Assembly: GCA_022508425.1 (NCBI GenBank)
Contig: JAFLVF010000008.1
Span: 1 to 38,629 of the forward strand
Length of the DNA: 38,629 bases
DNA from: Clostridiales bacterium
GTDB taxonomy: Bacteria > Bacillota > Clostridia > Christensenellales > Pumilibacteraceae
Reading direction: 5' to 3'
In this document: piece by piece, positions 17,620-26,485 of the stretch
How positions within the stretch are numbered: position 1 is the first letter of the stretch
Layout: each line of letters begins with the position of its first letter
Program-made: the position numbers and the translations under genes
The notes under the pieces: generated by a model
The model's database searches: none
Told to the model about the DNA's origin: nothing
The model's input: the letters and a program-made list of their open reading frames with translations, nothing else

Positions 17620-17920
17620 CGCTGTGAAGAAGTAATAGTGAATAGTGAATAGGTAGGGGTCGCTTCGCTCCGATTGATTAGTGAAGAGTGATTAGTGAAA
17701 AATGAATAGGTGCGGCTAGCCGCGTGCGGGCGCACCTGCGCCTCGTATTCTTCGTCCATTCCTCAGAACGACACACTAAAGAACTGCGCCATTCTGAGCG
17801 ATAGCGAAGAATCAAGGCGCGTAAGCGGCGCATAAAACAAGAAAAGCGGCGCTCATGCGTCGCTTCTCTTGATTATTATTTATTATTTTTCATCTCTTAT
17901 CTTTTATCTTAGCCGCCACA
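17620..17920 (-). repeat. Dispersed intergenic repeat, copy 3 (MITE-like), with an inserted second repeat
   Basis: The region holds GAATAGTGAATAGG and GATTAGTGAAGAGTG runs, a TCGCTTCGCTCCGA core, a GCGGGCGCACC palindrome, the CATTCTGAGCGATAGCG element (about 17791-17810), the GCGGCGC terminator hairpin and a right end TTATCTTTTATCTTAGCCG that matches the ends at 1710 and 3280. No gene is supported in this 476-bp gap. Confidence 0.55.
17840..17868 (-). terminator. Terminator after the pullulanase gene
   Basis: A 9-bp stem with one mismatch, AAGCGACGC/GCGCCGCTT (17865-17857 with 17852-17844), then TTCTTGTTTT on the minus strand. It lies about 65 nt after the pullulanase stop. Confidence 0.65.
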
Positions 17921-17930
17921 GGCGCGCTCA

Positions 17931-20855
17931 TTATATCGTGAGGCTTCCCAATATAATGGTGCCCTTCGCCGCAACCGACATCGACGCACTCGAAGGCGTG
18001 TTGTTTTTGACCGTGCCGTTTTGGACGTAAACCTTCATGCCGCCCATGCCCGATACAGACACCGCCGCGTCAGTCGGGTTGAATATGCAGACCAGCTTTT
18101 GTCCTCCGACGTTACGCGTAAACACGATCAATCCCGACGCGTCGGAGCCCGTGAAGTTGCCCGTGCAATTGCTCTTGTTGACAGAGCCCGAGTACGAGAA
18201 CATGGTCTTGTACGCCTTGCGGATCTTTATGACCTGCTTGTAGTGGTCGTACACCGCCTTGAAGTCCTTCTGTCTGCGCCAATCGAGAGCGTTGAGCGAT
18301 ACGGGAGAATTGTAGGAGTTGTGGTTTGCGTATTTGGTGCGCGCCATCTCCTCGCCTGCGATGAATACCGTCATACCGCTCGACATGAGGTTTGCCGCCG
18401 AAGCGGTTTGAGTCATGCTTACGCAGGAAGCAATCGGATCGTCGTAGAACAGCGGGGTTTCCTTGCTCGACGCTTTGCCGATGAGGTGATCCCACAGCGT
18501 GAAGTTGTCGTGCACCGAAATGCACGCCGCGTTCTGCGAGCCGTTGGAAGTCGCCATGCCGCTACCTTCGCTGCCGCAGCCGCCCTCGAGCATCTTCTTG
18601 ACCGCGCCGGCCTCACTCGTATTGCCGTTTATCCAGCCCTGCCTTACGTCGATGTCCCAGCTACCGCCGCGGACGCCGTCACGGCCGGTGCCGTTGAACG
18701 CCGCAATTCTGTCGCCGAGCGCGCTCATACTCTTGCTGTTGCTGAAATACAATTGCTTGACGAGCTTGTTGGTAGAAGTGTTGGTCGTGTACTTGCCGGT
18801 ACCCGCTATTGCCGCTGTAGTCGCGGACCTGCGAGCGGTGAACGACGGCGGAATGTAATCGCCGCTGTCGCCCGACCACGGCTCGCCGTAGATAAGAATC
18901 TGCTTTCCCTTGCCTCCGTCAAGCGCGTCGAGAGCACTGCGAATGGCTTTCATTGTGTCGACATCGTGGATGCCCATAAGGTCGAAACGGAAGCCGTCGA
19001 TATGGTACTCGGTCGCCCAATATACGAGCGACTCGACCATGTATTTTCTGACCATGCTGCGCTCGGAAGCCGTCTCGTTGCCGCAACCCGAGCCGTTGGT
19101 GAAGTTGCCGCTGGCATCGGTGCGGTGGTAATACGAAGGCACCGTGTTGTGGAATGCCTGACCGCCCGTAGCGTAGGTGTGGTTGTAAACGACGTCCATA
19201 ATCACGCCGATACCCGCTTCGTGAAGCGCCATTACCATCTGCTTAAACTCGTTGATTCTAACCTCGCCGCGCGACGGATCGGTAGAATACGAGCCCTCGG
19301 GAACGTTATAGTTTTGCGGGTCGTAGCCCCAGTTGAACGCGTCGACGCTGTTGACGTTAGACATGTCGCTCTCCGCTACCGACGAGAAATCGTACGTCGG
19401 GTTGAGGTGAACGTATGTTATGCCGAGATCCTTGAGATAATCTACGCCCGTCTTGAGCGTGGGATCGCCGGGCACCGTCGTGCCCTTCTCGGTAAACGCA
19501 AGGTATTTGCCCTTGTTGACCATGCCCGAGTTGGCGGACGCCGAGAAATCCTTGATTACAAGCTCCCAAATGATGGGAACGTCGGCATTGTTGGGATTGA
19601 GCTTATAAAGGTGATCGTCATTCTCCCAGCCGTCGGGATCGGTGGAATCGAGGTCTACGACCATGCCGCGCAGTCCGTCGGCACCCGCCGCCACTGCGTA
19701 CGGGTCGATTGTCTCGACAACGTTGCCGTAGTTGTCAATCTCGTAGGTGTAGTACGTGCCGTTGAGGTCGCCGCTGACAGTCAATTCCCACACGCCGCCG
19801 AATTTGCCGTCGACAAAACGCTTGATAGCATGCGACGTGCTGATCAGGTCGCCGCCCGAGCCTCTGCTGTACAGCTTGACGTCGACGGACGCGGCAAAGG
19901 GCGCCCATACGCGGAACACCGTCTTTTCCTTAGAGTAAATCGCGCCGTACTCCAAATTCTGAACGTCCGCGCTCTCGTACAACGCTATAAAGTCTCTGTC
20001 GTCGATAAGCGCGGTCTTGGCGATGGACGCGGGATTGGGAATGATTTCGACCTTGAGCTTGTAGTCCGCCGCAAAGTCGAAATTGCCCGCATTGAGCTGA
20101 CTGAAGGACGCCGTGCCCGAGTACTTGTCGCCGCCGACAAGCATAACCTTAGACGTTCCGACCGTCTTGTCGCCGTTAAGTATGGAAACGGAGGTCGCAT
20201 TGTTGGTCATTGCGCTTGTCGTTTCAAACGCGACCGAAACTCCGCTCGCCGTCTTGGCCGTAAATCTTGCACTCGTTATCTTTTCAAGCGCCATTTTCGC
20301 ATCCTCAATATTAGTATAAGCTACCGTATCCTTGCGGACATAATAAATATCGGCATGGTTATTGTCGTCAAACGCCTTGGTAAGATCGACCATAACGTCC
20401 TGCTCGCCGTCCTTGACAAACCAATCGTTGAAGTCCTTTGAGTTCTCATTGACGGGCGATTTGAGCTTGAGTATCAACAGACCGAAAGCGGTGCCGTCTT
20501 TGAGCTTGTTCAATTGCGCGTCGCTCAGCGTTACCTGAAGGGGACGCGCCGTGTTGGTGTCTTTTTTGAACTCCTCGTCGGAAAGGGGCGTAGAGCCCAG
20601 CTTGTACGGGGTGCCCGAATCAAGGCCTTTGACCCACACCCAGCCGCCGAGAGTGGAATATTCCGACTTGGTGTCGTAGACGTGGATTGTTATGCTTCCG
20701 CCCGATGCGGCATGCGTATGAGTAACGGTCGGCGCAGCGCGGAATGCAAACGACAGCGCCGTCACTACGAGCGCGATGAGCGCCGCGATTACTACGGCCG
20801 AAAACGCCCCTGCGCGACTTTTATTGACTTTTAACATATCTCTTTTCATAATCAT
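17931..20855 (-). CDS. pulA: Secreted type I pullulanase with CBM41
   Basis: A 974-residue debranching enzyme that hydrolyses alpha-1,6 bonds in pullulan, starch and glycogen. An N-terminal hydrophobic signal or anchor segment spans about 18-40. A CBM41-like starch-binding domain lies at about 54-170 (ITIHVY, GGWVWV). An unassigned domain (180-285) and a CBM48-type domain (about 305-405, FRVWAPFA) precede the GH13 barrel. The pullulanase signature NWGYDPQNYNVPE is at 508-520, DVVYNHT at 554-560, GFRFDLMG with nucleophile D625, GEPW with acid E658, and VHDN with D783. No LPXTG sorting signal is seen at the C-terminus, so it is either membrane-anchored by its signal or released. It starts 30 nt after the 626-aa lipoprotein; AAGGGA lies just before the ATG at 20855. 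Together with glgB it points to alpha-glucan use. Confidence 0.95.
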   Translation of the reverse strand: MIMKRDMLKVNKSRAGAFSAVVIAALIALVVTALSFAFRAAPTVTHTHAASGGSITIHVYDTKSEYSTLGGWVWVKGLDSGTPYKLGSTPLSDEEFKKDTNTARPLQVTLSDAQLNKLKDGTAFGLLILKLKSPVNENSKDFNDWFVKDGEQDVMVDLTKAFDDNNHADIYYVRKDTVAYTNIEDAKMALEKITSARFTAKTASGVSVAFETTSAMTNNATSVSILNGDKTVGTSKVMLVGGDKYSGTASFSQLNAGNFDFAADYKLKVEIIPNPASIAKTALIDDRDFIALYESADVQNLEYGAIYSKEKTVFRVWAPFAASVDVKLYSRGSGGDLISTSHAIKRFVDGKFGGVWELTVSGDLNGTYYTYEIDNYGNVVETIDPYAVAAGADGLRGMVVDLDSTDPDGWENDDHLYKLNPNNADVPIIWELVIKDFSASANSGMVNKGKYLAFTEKGTTVPGDPTLKTGVDYLKDLGITYVHLNPTYDFSSVAESDMSNVNSVDAFNWGYDPQNYNVPEGSYSTDPSRGEVRINEFKQMVMALHEAGIGVIMDVVYNHTYATGGQAFHNTVPSYYHRTDASGNFTNGSGCGNETASERSMVRKYMVESLVYWATEYHIDGFRFDLMGIHDVDTMKAIRSALDALDGGKGKQILIYGEPWSGDSGDYIPPSFTARRSATTAAIAGTGKYTTNTSTNKLVKQLYFSNSKSMSALGDRIAAFNGTGRDGVRGGSWDIDVRQGWINGNTSEAGAVKKMLEGGCGSEGSGMATSNGSQNAACISVHDNFTLWDHLIGKASSKETPLFYDDPIASCVSMTQTASAANLMSSGMTVFIAGEEMARTKYANHNSYNSPVSLNALDWRRQKDFKAVYDHYKQVIKIRKAYKTMFSYSGSVNKSNCTGNFTGSDASGLIVFTRNVGGQKLVCIFNPTDAAVSVSGMGGMKVYVQNGTVKNNTPSSASMSVAAKGTIILGSLTI

Positions 20856-20885
20856 TCTTTCCCTTATAACTTGACGAACTAACGG

Positions 20886-22766
20886 TTAGTTAGTGAATGT
20901 GCCGTCGTTCTTGCCGACGGTTTTGCTTTGACTCACGACTTTGTTACCTGCGGTAGCCGCACCGGGAGTGCCGTTAAAGGTGAAGTTTCCGATAGTGCCC
21001 GTACCCTTCGTCACAGTGCCGCCCTGCGCGTTGTACGCGACAAGTCCGCCTGCTTCAAAGTCGGTAAGCGCATTGGTAACCGTAATTGTTGTGTACGAGT
21101 TGTTGGAGACAGTGCCGCCCCTGCGGTTGACCGAGACGATACCGCCCACAGTCCTAATGTTGCTGTACGTGCCGCTGTCGCCTTTGGCTGTCGAGCCGGT
21201 CATAGTGAGCGTGCCCACGCTATTGCCGGTGACCTGGCCGCCCGACTTGTTCTCGAGGACAATGCCCGCCATCTCGTAGGCCGCCTCGCCGGTCAGCCCG
21301 ACGGTGTTTTGCTTGAACGCGCCCGAAACTTGGCAGTTGCGGACAACGCCGTAGTTATGCGAGCAAATGCCGCTTATCTCGCCGCCCGCCGCCTGATAGT
21401 TGGCGCCTGTTATCTTGATCCCGTCGATCGTGCCGCCGTTGTTGTATGCGACGGTCGCAATCGAAGCGTTGATGGGAAGCTTGGGATCGATTACGGAATT
21501 CTTGATTACGGGCGAAACGAACGTTATGTTCTTGACTGTTGCGCCGACGACGATTTCGTCAAACAGCGACCAGCGCCCGGCCTGATGATCCACTTTGATG
21601 CCGGACAACTTCTTGTTGTTGCCGTCGAGCGTGCCGTAAAACGCCGTCGCCAATTTAATGATATTGGTGCCGTCGTCCACTGCGGACAGGTAGTTGATAT
21701 CGTTTTCTATTCTGTAATTGTTCCTGGGCGTAGCGGGCGCAGTCTTAATCTTCTCGGCGTACAACGTTTCGTAATAATCGATGGCGCGCAAATCAAACGC
21801 CGTCTTGATGAGGTAAGGCGAAGTCGTCGTACCCGCTCCTTCGAGGTAGTTGATATTCATCATTTCGACGGGGGTGTCTTCAATGCTCGGGTCGGACGAA
21901 TCGGGATAAACGCCGTATACGAGCACTCTGTCGTTGAGATCGTACTTGAACATGCCTTCGTCCGCTTCGTCGGCATATACGTACTTGACCGCACGGTTGA
22001 TGTCAACTACGCGGTAGCCCTTGGCGCCGCCGACCGCGTTCCAAGAGAGAACGCCGTTGGAGACCGTCAATGAAGGTTGCGCCATCGTAAGCTTGGTATG
22101 CGCGGTGTTCACGCCGAACGAGACTTTGTCGCTGTCGAGGGTGTACATGCCGTCGCCCGCCGCATACAGCTCTACGTTGAGCGCACCGACGTAACCCGAA
22201 AGGTCGACCGAAGTCGCCGAGTAGTAATTACTTCCCGCCGTCTTCACTGCGGAGCCGTTGATTTTGAGCACAAAGTTACTCGCACCGGTGCACTCCCATT
22301 CAAGTGTACCGTTGTCAAAAGACTTGATTTTGGGACTGTTCAACTTAATATTGCCCTCCGCTGTATACGCCTTAGTAGTCGGTTCGGAATCTTTCTTGCC
22401 GGGTGCGGTCGCAATTATGGTAAAATTGAAAACCTTGTCCGACGGCAAGTGGATATCGGGATTGTCGCGCAAACTGAGCCGCGTTCCCGTTAGCGAGACG
22501 GTATCGCCGTTGACGATAACGGTGTATCCTTCGGCGCCGATCGCTCCATCCCAAGCTATTCTGAACGCCGAGGCATTCTCCACAACGGAAATCGAACGTT
22601 CCATTACCGGATAGATGTCGGGCGTGCCGCCGTCACCGCCGCCGGAGCCGGGGCCGACCGAGCCGGTGCCGTCGGGTTGTTTCTTACCGCACGCGACAAG
22701 CCCGCATACGGCGAGCGCCATGCATACGGCAAAGATAAGGAATTTGCATAAACGTTTCTTCATCAT
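20886..22766 (-). CDS. Lipoprotein with fibronectin-like domains and a C-terminal beta-helix (626 aa)
   Basis: The signal peptide ends with lipobox LVAC (Cys26), followed by a Gly/Asp-rich linker. Two or three fibronectin III-like domains cover about 52-300 (FRIAWDG, LEWECTG, LSWNAVGGAKGYRV). The phrase GTTTSPYLIKTAFDLRAI near 310-330 is the usual entry to a GLUG/right-handed beta-helix, and the remaining 300 residues repeat short NNSGG/VRNC/GTVSN turns. I do not recognise a catalytic site. Being first in an operon with the secreted pullulanase suggests a surface role in polysaccharide handling, but this is inference; an adhesin is an alternative. It starts at 22766 after GAGGG; an ATG at 22763 would also fit. 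Confidence 0.75.
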   Translation of the reverse strand: MMKKRLCKFLIFAVCMALAVCGLVACGKKQPDGTGSVGPGSGGGDGGTPDIYPVMERSISVVENASAFRIAWDGAIGAEGYTVIVNGDTVSLTGTRLSLRDNPDIHLPSDKVFNFTIIATAPGKKDSEPTTKAYTAEGNIKLNSPKIKSFDNGTLEWECTGASNFVLKINGSAVKTAGSNYYSATSVDLSGYVGALNVELYAAGDGMYTLDSDKVSFGVNTAHTKLTMAQPSLTVSNGVLSWNAVGGAKGYRVVDINRAVKYVYADEADEGMFKYDLNDRVLVYGVYPDSSDPSIEDTPVEMMNINYLEGAGTTTSPYLIKTAFDLRAIDYYETLYAEKIKTAPATPRNNYRIENDINYLSAVDDGTNIIKLATAFYGTLDGNNKKLSGIKVDHQAGRWSLFDEIVVGATVKNITFVSPVIKNSVIDPKLPINASIATVAYNNGGTIDGIKITGANYQAAGGEISGICSHNYGVVRNCQVSGAFKQNTVGLTGEAAYEMAGIVLENKSGGQVTGNSVGTLTMTGSTAKGDSGTYSNIRTVGGIVSVNRRGGTVSNNSYTTITVTNALTDFEAGGLVAYNAQGGTVTKGTGTIGNFTFNGTPGAATAGNKVVSQSKTVGKNDGTFTN

Positions 22767-22817
22767 ACCCTCTTTTTGATTAAGCGAGTTGTCCCCGCCT
22801 ATACTTGTCTGTTATGT

Positions 22818-22847
22818 ATTTTATCACAAACGGGTAATATATGTCAA
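22818..22847 (-). promoter_or_regulatory. Sigma-A promoter of the lipoprotein-pullulanase operon
   Basis: TTGACA (22847-22842), 18 bp, TAAAAT (22823-22818). The leader is about 45 nt with a small GCG...CGC hairpin. Confidence 0.78.
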
Positions 22848-22877
22848 TACTTTTTTTTGATAAAACTTTTGACAAAA

Positions 22878-22911
22878 GCCGACGGTATAGCGCCGATTGG
22901 CGTCAGTCGGC
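22878..22911. other. Nested hairpin between divergent operons
   Basis: GCCGAC (22878-22883) pairs with GTCGGC (22906-22911), and GCGCC pairs with GGCGT inside it around a GATT loop. It lies between the two divergent promoters. It could be a terminator-like insulator or an operator; nothing in the sequence decides. Confidence 0.35.
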
Positions 22912-22950
22912 GCAAAAACTCTTTTCTTTAATATATATGTGAACAATTGC

Positions 22951-22980
22951 TTGACACAAACGTGAAAAAATTAGTATAAT
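22951..22980 (+). promoter_or_regulatory. Consensus sigma-A promoter of the kinase-ltaS-like-clc operon
   Basis: TTGACA (22951-22956), 18 bp, TATAAT (22975-22980), both perfect. The first ATG is only 12 nt past the -10 box, so the 5' leader would be about 6-8 nt and has no SD. Confidence 0.88.
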
Positions 22981-22992
22981 ATTCAATCCAAT

Positions 22993-23589
22993 ATGAAGAG
23001 AATGATACTCGTATCGTCGCCGCCGGCGTGCGGAAAGACGTTCATATCCAAACAGCTTGCCAAAAATCTCAAGCATGTGGTGTACCTCGACAAAGACACG
23101 CTCATACCGCTGTCAAAACAGATTTTTCGCGTGGCCAAAAAGCCGTACGACCGCAGTTCCGACTTTTTCGAGGAGAATATCCGCGATTACGAATACGAGG
23201 TGATACTCAATCTTGCGTTCGAGGCGCTCTCCTACGACGATACGGTGCTCATAAACGCACCCTTTACGCGCGAAATTCGAGATGTCGATTACATCAACAG
23301 ACTGCGCGCTCAGCTCGACAGAGTGGGCGCAAGGCTTACCGTCATCTGGGTGGTGACAAGCCCCGAAATATGCAGACAGCGCATGATCAAGCGCAACTCC
23401 GACCGCGACGATTACAAAATCAGGCATTGGGACGAGTATGTGCGCACCGTCGATTTCTCCGTCCCGACAAGCCTCGACGATCCCGACGTAAAAGACGATC
23501 TGCTGTTGTTCTACAACTCTTCGGAAGCCGAGTACCTTAAATCGATGCACGACGTGCTCGAAGTACTCGAATCCGACCGGACAGAATAA
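22993..23589 (+). CDS. P-loop kinase-like protein of unknown substrate (198 aa)
   Basis: A small P-loop NTPase. The nucleotide-binding loop is SSPPACGKTF (residues 8-17): GKT is kept but the first glycine of the Walker A GxxxxGK[ST] motif is a proline. VVYLDKDTL near 29-37 resembles the DxD region of zeta-toxin or gluconate-kinase-like enzymes, and an Arg-rich lid RQRMIKRNSDRDD lies near 137. The substrate cannot be named. It is first in an operon: its TAA overlaps the ATG of the membrane protein that follows (TAATG), which is followed by an LtaS-like enzyme. No antitoxin partner is seen, so a zeta-type toxin is unlikely. The start has no SD and follows the -10 box by 12 nt. Confidence 0.72.
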   Translation: MKRMILVSSPPACGKTFISKQLAKNLKHVVYLDKDTLIPLSKQIFRVAKKPYDRSSDFFEENIRDYEYEVILNLAFEALSYDDTVLINAPFTREIRDVDYINRLRAQLDRVGARLTVIWVVTSPEICRQRMIKRNSDRDDYKIRHWDEYVRTVDFSVPTSLDDPDVKDDLLLFYNSSEAEYLKSMHDVLEVLESDRTE

Positions 23590-24395
23590 TGACCACAAGC
23601 GATACAGCCGACAACATAAAGCCCGTCGATACTAACACTGCTTATATCGACGAAGGATTGGGAAGCGGAACGGGTAAGCACACTTATCCCGACTTTAAGT
23701 CCGCCTACCGCGCCGTACCCGACTGCGAAAAACGCCGCGCTTTTACCATGCTCATAGCGGCGGGTGTGACGATCGGGTTTTTGTTGCTGTCGCGGCTGAT
23801 CTGGCTGTTCGAGCCGCTGCTCGACCGCATCTATTACGGCACGCTGTCCGAAATCGTGTACTACATGATACTCGGGCTGTTGTATTCGATATATATAGTT
23901 GTATTAAACGAATTTATCAAAAAGCATTGCAACGTCAAGCTGTTTAGGCGCAAGCGCGAAAACATCAGCATAGCAAGGGCGCTCGCGTGCATCGCCATCG
24001 CGGCGGCGGCCGTGCTGTTTACCGGTGCATATTTCAACTTCAAGCTGAAAATGCAAGTGGAAATGGGCATGGGCGTCACGCTCGCGACGGCCCTTACCAA
24101 TATCGCGGTATATATATATTACGGCCTGCATATTTGGCTGGGCTTTACCGCGGCGTTGCTTGTGCAGTATGCTTGCAGTATGCTCTTCCCCGCCAAATAC
24201 ACCGTGCCTTGGGGCGCGATATTCCTCGTCACAGTGTTCGGACTGATTGAGCTCATATTCGAGCTGTTCACCACAAATCACTTATATCCGTGGCTGTATT
24301 ACCTGTATACGTACGCGTACGCGGCAATCTTCATGCTGACAAAGCGTAGCTTCCACATAAGCTATTGGGCGTCGGCGCTGATTATGGGCTTATAG
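23589..24395 (+). CDS. Integral membrane protein of unknown function (268 aa)
   Basis: I do not recognise this family. About 50 hydrophilic residues at the N-terminus are followed by about seven likely membrane segments (roughly 54-75, 85-108, 127-148, 160-185, 187-205, 213-232, 236-262). Aromatic residues are frequent near the end (LYPWLYYLYTYAYAAIF). It overlaps the kinase stop by one base and ends 1 nt before the LtaS-like gene, so it is probably translated together with both. An accessory role in envelope polymer synthesis is a guess from position. Confidence 0.75.
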   Translation: MTTSDTADNIKPVDTNTAYIDEGLGSGTGKHTYPDFKSAYRAVPDCEKRRAFTMLIAAGVTIGFLLLSRLIWLFEPLLDRIYYGTLSEIVYYMILGLLYSIYIVVLNEFIKKHCNVKLFRRKRENISIARALACIAIAAAAVLFTGAYFNFKLKMQVEMGMGVTLATALTNIAVYIYYGLHIWLGFTAALLVQYACSMLFPAKYTVPWGAIFLVTVFGLIELIFELFTTNHLYPWLYYLYTYAYAAIFMLTKRSFHISYWASALIMGL

Positions 24396-24396
24396 A

Positions 24397-26445
24397 ATGA
24401 GAAATAAGACAGAACAAAGCATGAAACAATTCGGCAAATTGGGTGAAAAACTCCTCGCCGTGGCAAAACGCAACTACCTGATGATCGGATATATCGTTGC
24501 GTCGGTGCTGTGCGAGCTGACCGGAGTTGCCGTCACGGCCGGACGGTTCTATATGACCCAGCCGTGGTTGTATCTTACTTTCCTGGCCTTGACCTGTCTC
24601 GTCTCTCTGTACCTAAAAGGCCATGCCGGAAAGTATATCCTCTTCGTCACGGCCCTTGCCGGAAACTTCATTATCGACATGATGTTCATAATAGTTTTCG
24701 ACAGCACGGGCACTATCTTCGATTTTGCAATGCTCAACCTGCGCTCGGACGCGATGATAATAGTCGAGAGCGTACCTATCAGCTTTACCTATGTTTTGGT
24801 CACGGGAATAATAATTGCGCTGTACTGCACGCTCGGTTGGAAACTGAGAAAGTCCATGCCTTCGTCCGACGTCAACCGTACGTCTGCAATCGCGACGTCG
24901 TGCTTGCTCGCCCTCGTGCTCGGCGCGGACGCTATGCTGATATACTTCGGCAACTACCGCTACAGCGCCAACGACCTAAGTTATCGACTGTATCAAACCG
25001 AAACGGGCACTTATTCCAACAAGGGCATGATAGGCAACTTCGCCAACGAGCTCGCGCGCGGCTATTGGTTCTCGGAAATCGACGTGGGCGATAGGAACGA
25101 GCTCGCCGATTTCATCTACGCGGAGACGACGGACGAAACAGACTACACGGGCATAGCCAAAGACTACAACGTCGTGACCGTTCTTTGCGAGAGCTTCGAA
25201 TGGTTTACATTCCTGCTCGACGCCGACCACTACCCCAACGGCTACGCCAAACAGATGTTCGGCGACGACGCGCGCACAGAAGAGGACCTTGTCAAAGCGT
25301 TACATCAGCTGTACCCCAATCTCTACCGTTTCTACGAGAGCAAATCCACGGTTATTCTCAACAACAGCCACTCGCTCGAAAAGACGGATATTTCGGAGAA
25401 CAAGGCTATAATCGGCAACTATCCGCTGTACGTATATATCAACTACGAATATCCGCGCAACTCCCTGCCTTACAGCATGCCCAATATGCTAAAAGGCCTT
25501 TACGGCGTGGAAAGCAAGTCGTTCCACGACGGCTACCGCACATTCTACAACCGCAATATCCACCACGAGAACGCGCTCGGCTTCGAGTCGTACACCGCGA
25601 CGGAGGACATGGACGTCGAGGGCGACGACACAGGTCTGGGCGAGCGCAACCTCGACTCCGAGATGATGGAAGCGTGCAAAACCGAGATGTTCCCGACGGA
25701 CAGACGGTTCAACACCTTTATCACGACAATCACCCAGCACGGACAGTACGCATACCGAGACAATCTCAAACCCTACTATGACAAAATGGACGAGCTCGGA
25801 ATTCTTCCATACGTCAAGGACGACGAGGACGGCAACGCGTTCCGCTATTACTGCGCGGCGGGCATGGACCTCGACAAGGCGATCGGCATCATGCTCGACT
25901 ATCTCGAAGAAAACAATCTCTCCGACAATACGCTCATTACCATTTACGGCGATCACAACTCGTACTATCAAGGCATAAGCAATTACGCAAAAGACATCTA
26001 CTCGTACAAGACGGACGACTACACCGATTTGTACCGTGTTCCCGTCATGATGAAGGTGGGCAATCACAACTTCGGCGGCGAACACATGGTGATAAACAAA
26101 TTCACCTGCGTTGCCGATATCTATCCCACCATTCTCGACCTGTTGGGAATCAAGGGATTTAGAAATCTGATGTACGGAGTGAGCGCGTTCAGCCAAGAAA
26201 GCTCGGTGCTGTACTCGCGCGCCTACGACAAATTCCTGACAGACAAGATTTACTTCAACACGTTGAGCAATATTATTTACAGCGCGGATTCGGTCGACGA
26301 AGAATACATCGAGGAAATTGAGCAAAAGTGCCTTACCCTCCTCGACAAAATCTCGCACGTCAACAGACTGTTTGCGGACAACTACTTCGCAGGGCGCGAG
26401 ACCGACTACTTCGCTCGGCTCAAGGCGATAAACGGCATAGAATAA
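24397..26445 (+). CDS. LtaS-family phosphoglycerol transferase-like sulfatase-domain protein
   Basis: A 682-residue protein with about five N-terminal membrane segments (roughly 25-200) and an extracellular alkaline-phosphatase-superfamily domain (about 255-590). NVVTVLCESFE near 260 corresponds to the LtaS metal-binding N-[VI]-x-x-ESF motif. EKTDISENKAIIG near 330 sits where LtaS has its catalytic-threonine GKTSDSE motif. TTITQHG near 433 and IYGDHNSYY near 520 fit the remaining metal sites. LtaS enzymes polymerise glycerol phosphate from phosphatidylglycerol onto a glycolipid anchor outside the membrane. The catalytic motif differs from classical LtaS, so related phosphoglycerol or phosphoethanolamine transfer is possible. 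The window also encodes a glycolipid-type glycosyltransferase. The start at 24397 lacks a clear SD and probably relies on coupling to the upstream stop; 24421 is an alternative. Confidence 0.85.
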   Translation: MRNKTEQSMKQFGKLGEKLLAVAKRNYLMIGYIVASVLCELTGVAVTAGRFYMTQPWLYLTFLALTCLVSLYLKGHAGKYILFVTALAGNFIIDMMFIIVFDSTGTIFDFAMLNLRSDAMIIVESVPISFTYVLVTGIIIALYCTLGWKLRKSMPSSDVNRTSAIATSCLLALVLGADAMLIYFGNYRYSANDLSYRLYQTETGTYSNKGMIGNFANELARGYWFSEIDVGDRNELADFIYAETTDETDYTGIAKDYNVVTVLCESFEWFTFLLDADHYPNGYAKQMFGDDARTEEDLVKALHQLYPNLYRFYESKSTVILNNSHSLEKTDISENKAIIGNYPLYVYINYEYPRNSLPYSMPNMLKGLYGVESKSFHDGYRTFYNRNIHHENALGFESYTATEDMDVEGDDTGLGERNLDSEMMEACKTEMFPTDRRFNTFITTITQHGQYAYRDNLKPYYDKMDELGILPYVKDDEDGNAFRYYCAAGMDLDKAIGIMLDYLEENNLSDNTLITIYGDHNSYYQGISNYAKDIYSYKTDDYTDLYRVPVMMKVGNHNFGGEHMVINKFTCVADIYPTILDLLGIKGFRNLMYGVSAFSQESSVLYSRAYDKFLTDKIYFNTLSNIIYSADSVDEEYIEEIEQKCLTLLDKISHVNRLFADNYFAGRETDYFARLKAINGIE

Positions 26446-26485
26446 AGTACGACATGCGTAAAACAAACAGAGGCGGCAGTAGGAT

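Noticed and set aside
18021..20441. A long 806-codon open frame on the plus strand opposite the pullulanase gene, and similar ones opposite thiT, the lipoproteins and others
   Set aside because: These frames have no SD or family match, and are composed of Arg/Val/Ala-rich sequence. They arise because the codon usage of the real genes leaves few stops in the antisense frame.
22993..23589. The kinase as a zeta-type toxin of a toxin-antitoxin pair
   Set aside because: No small antitoxin gene is adjacent, the P-loop is atypical and the gene is coupled to membrane and envelope genes.
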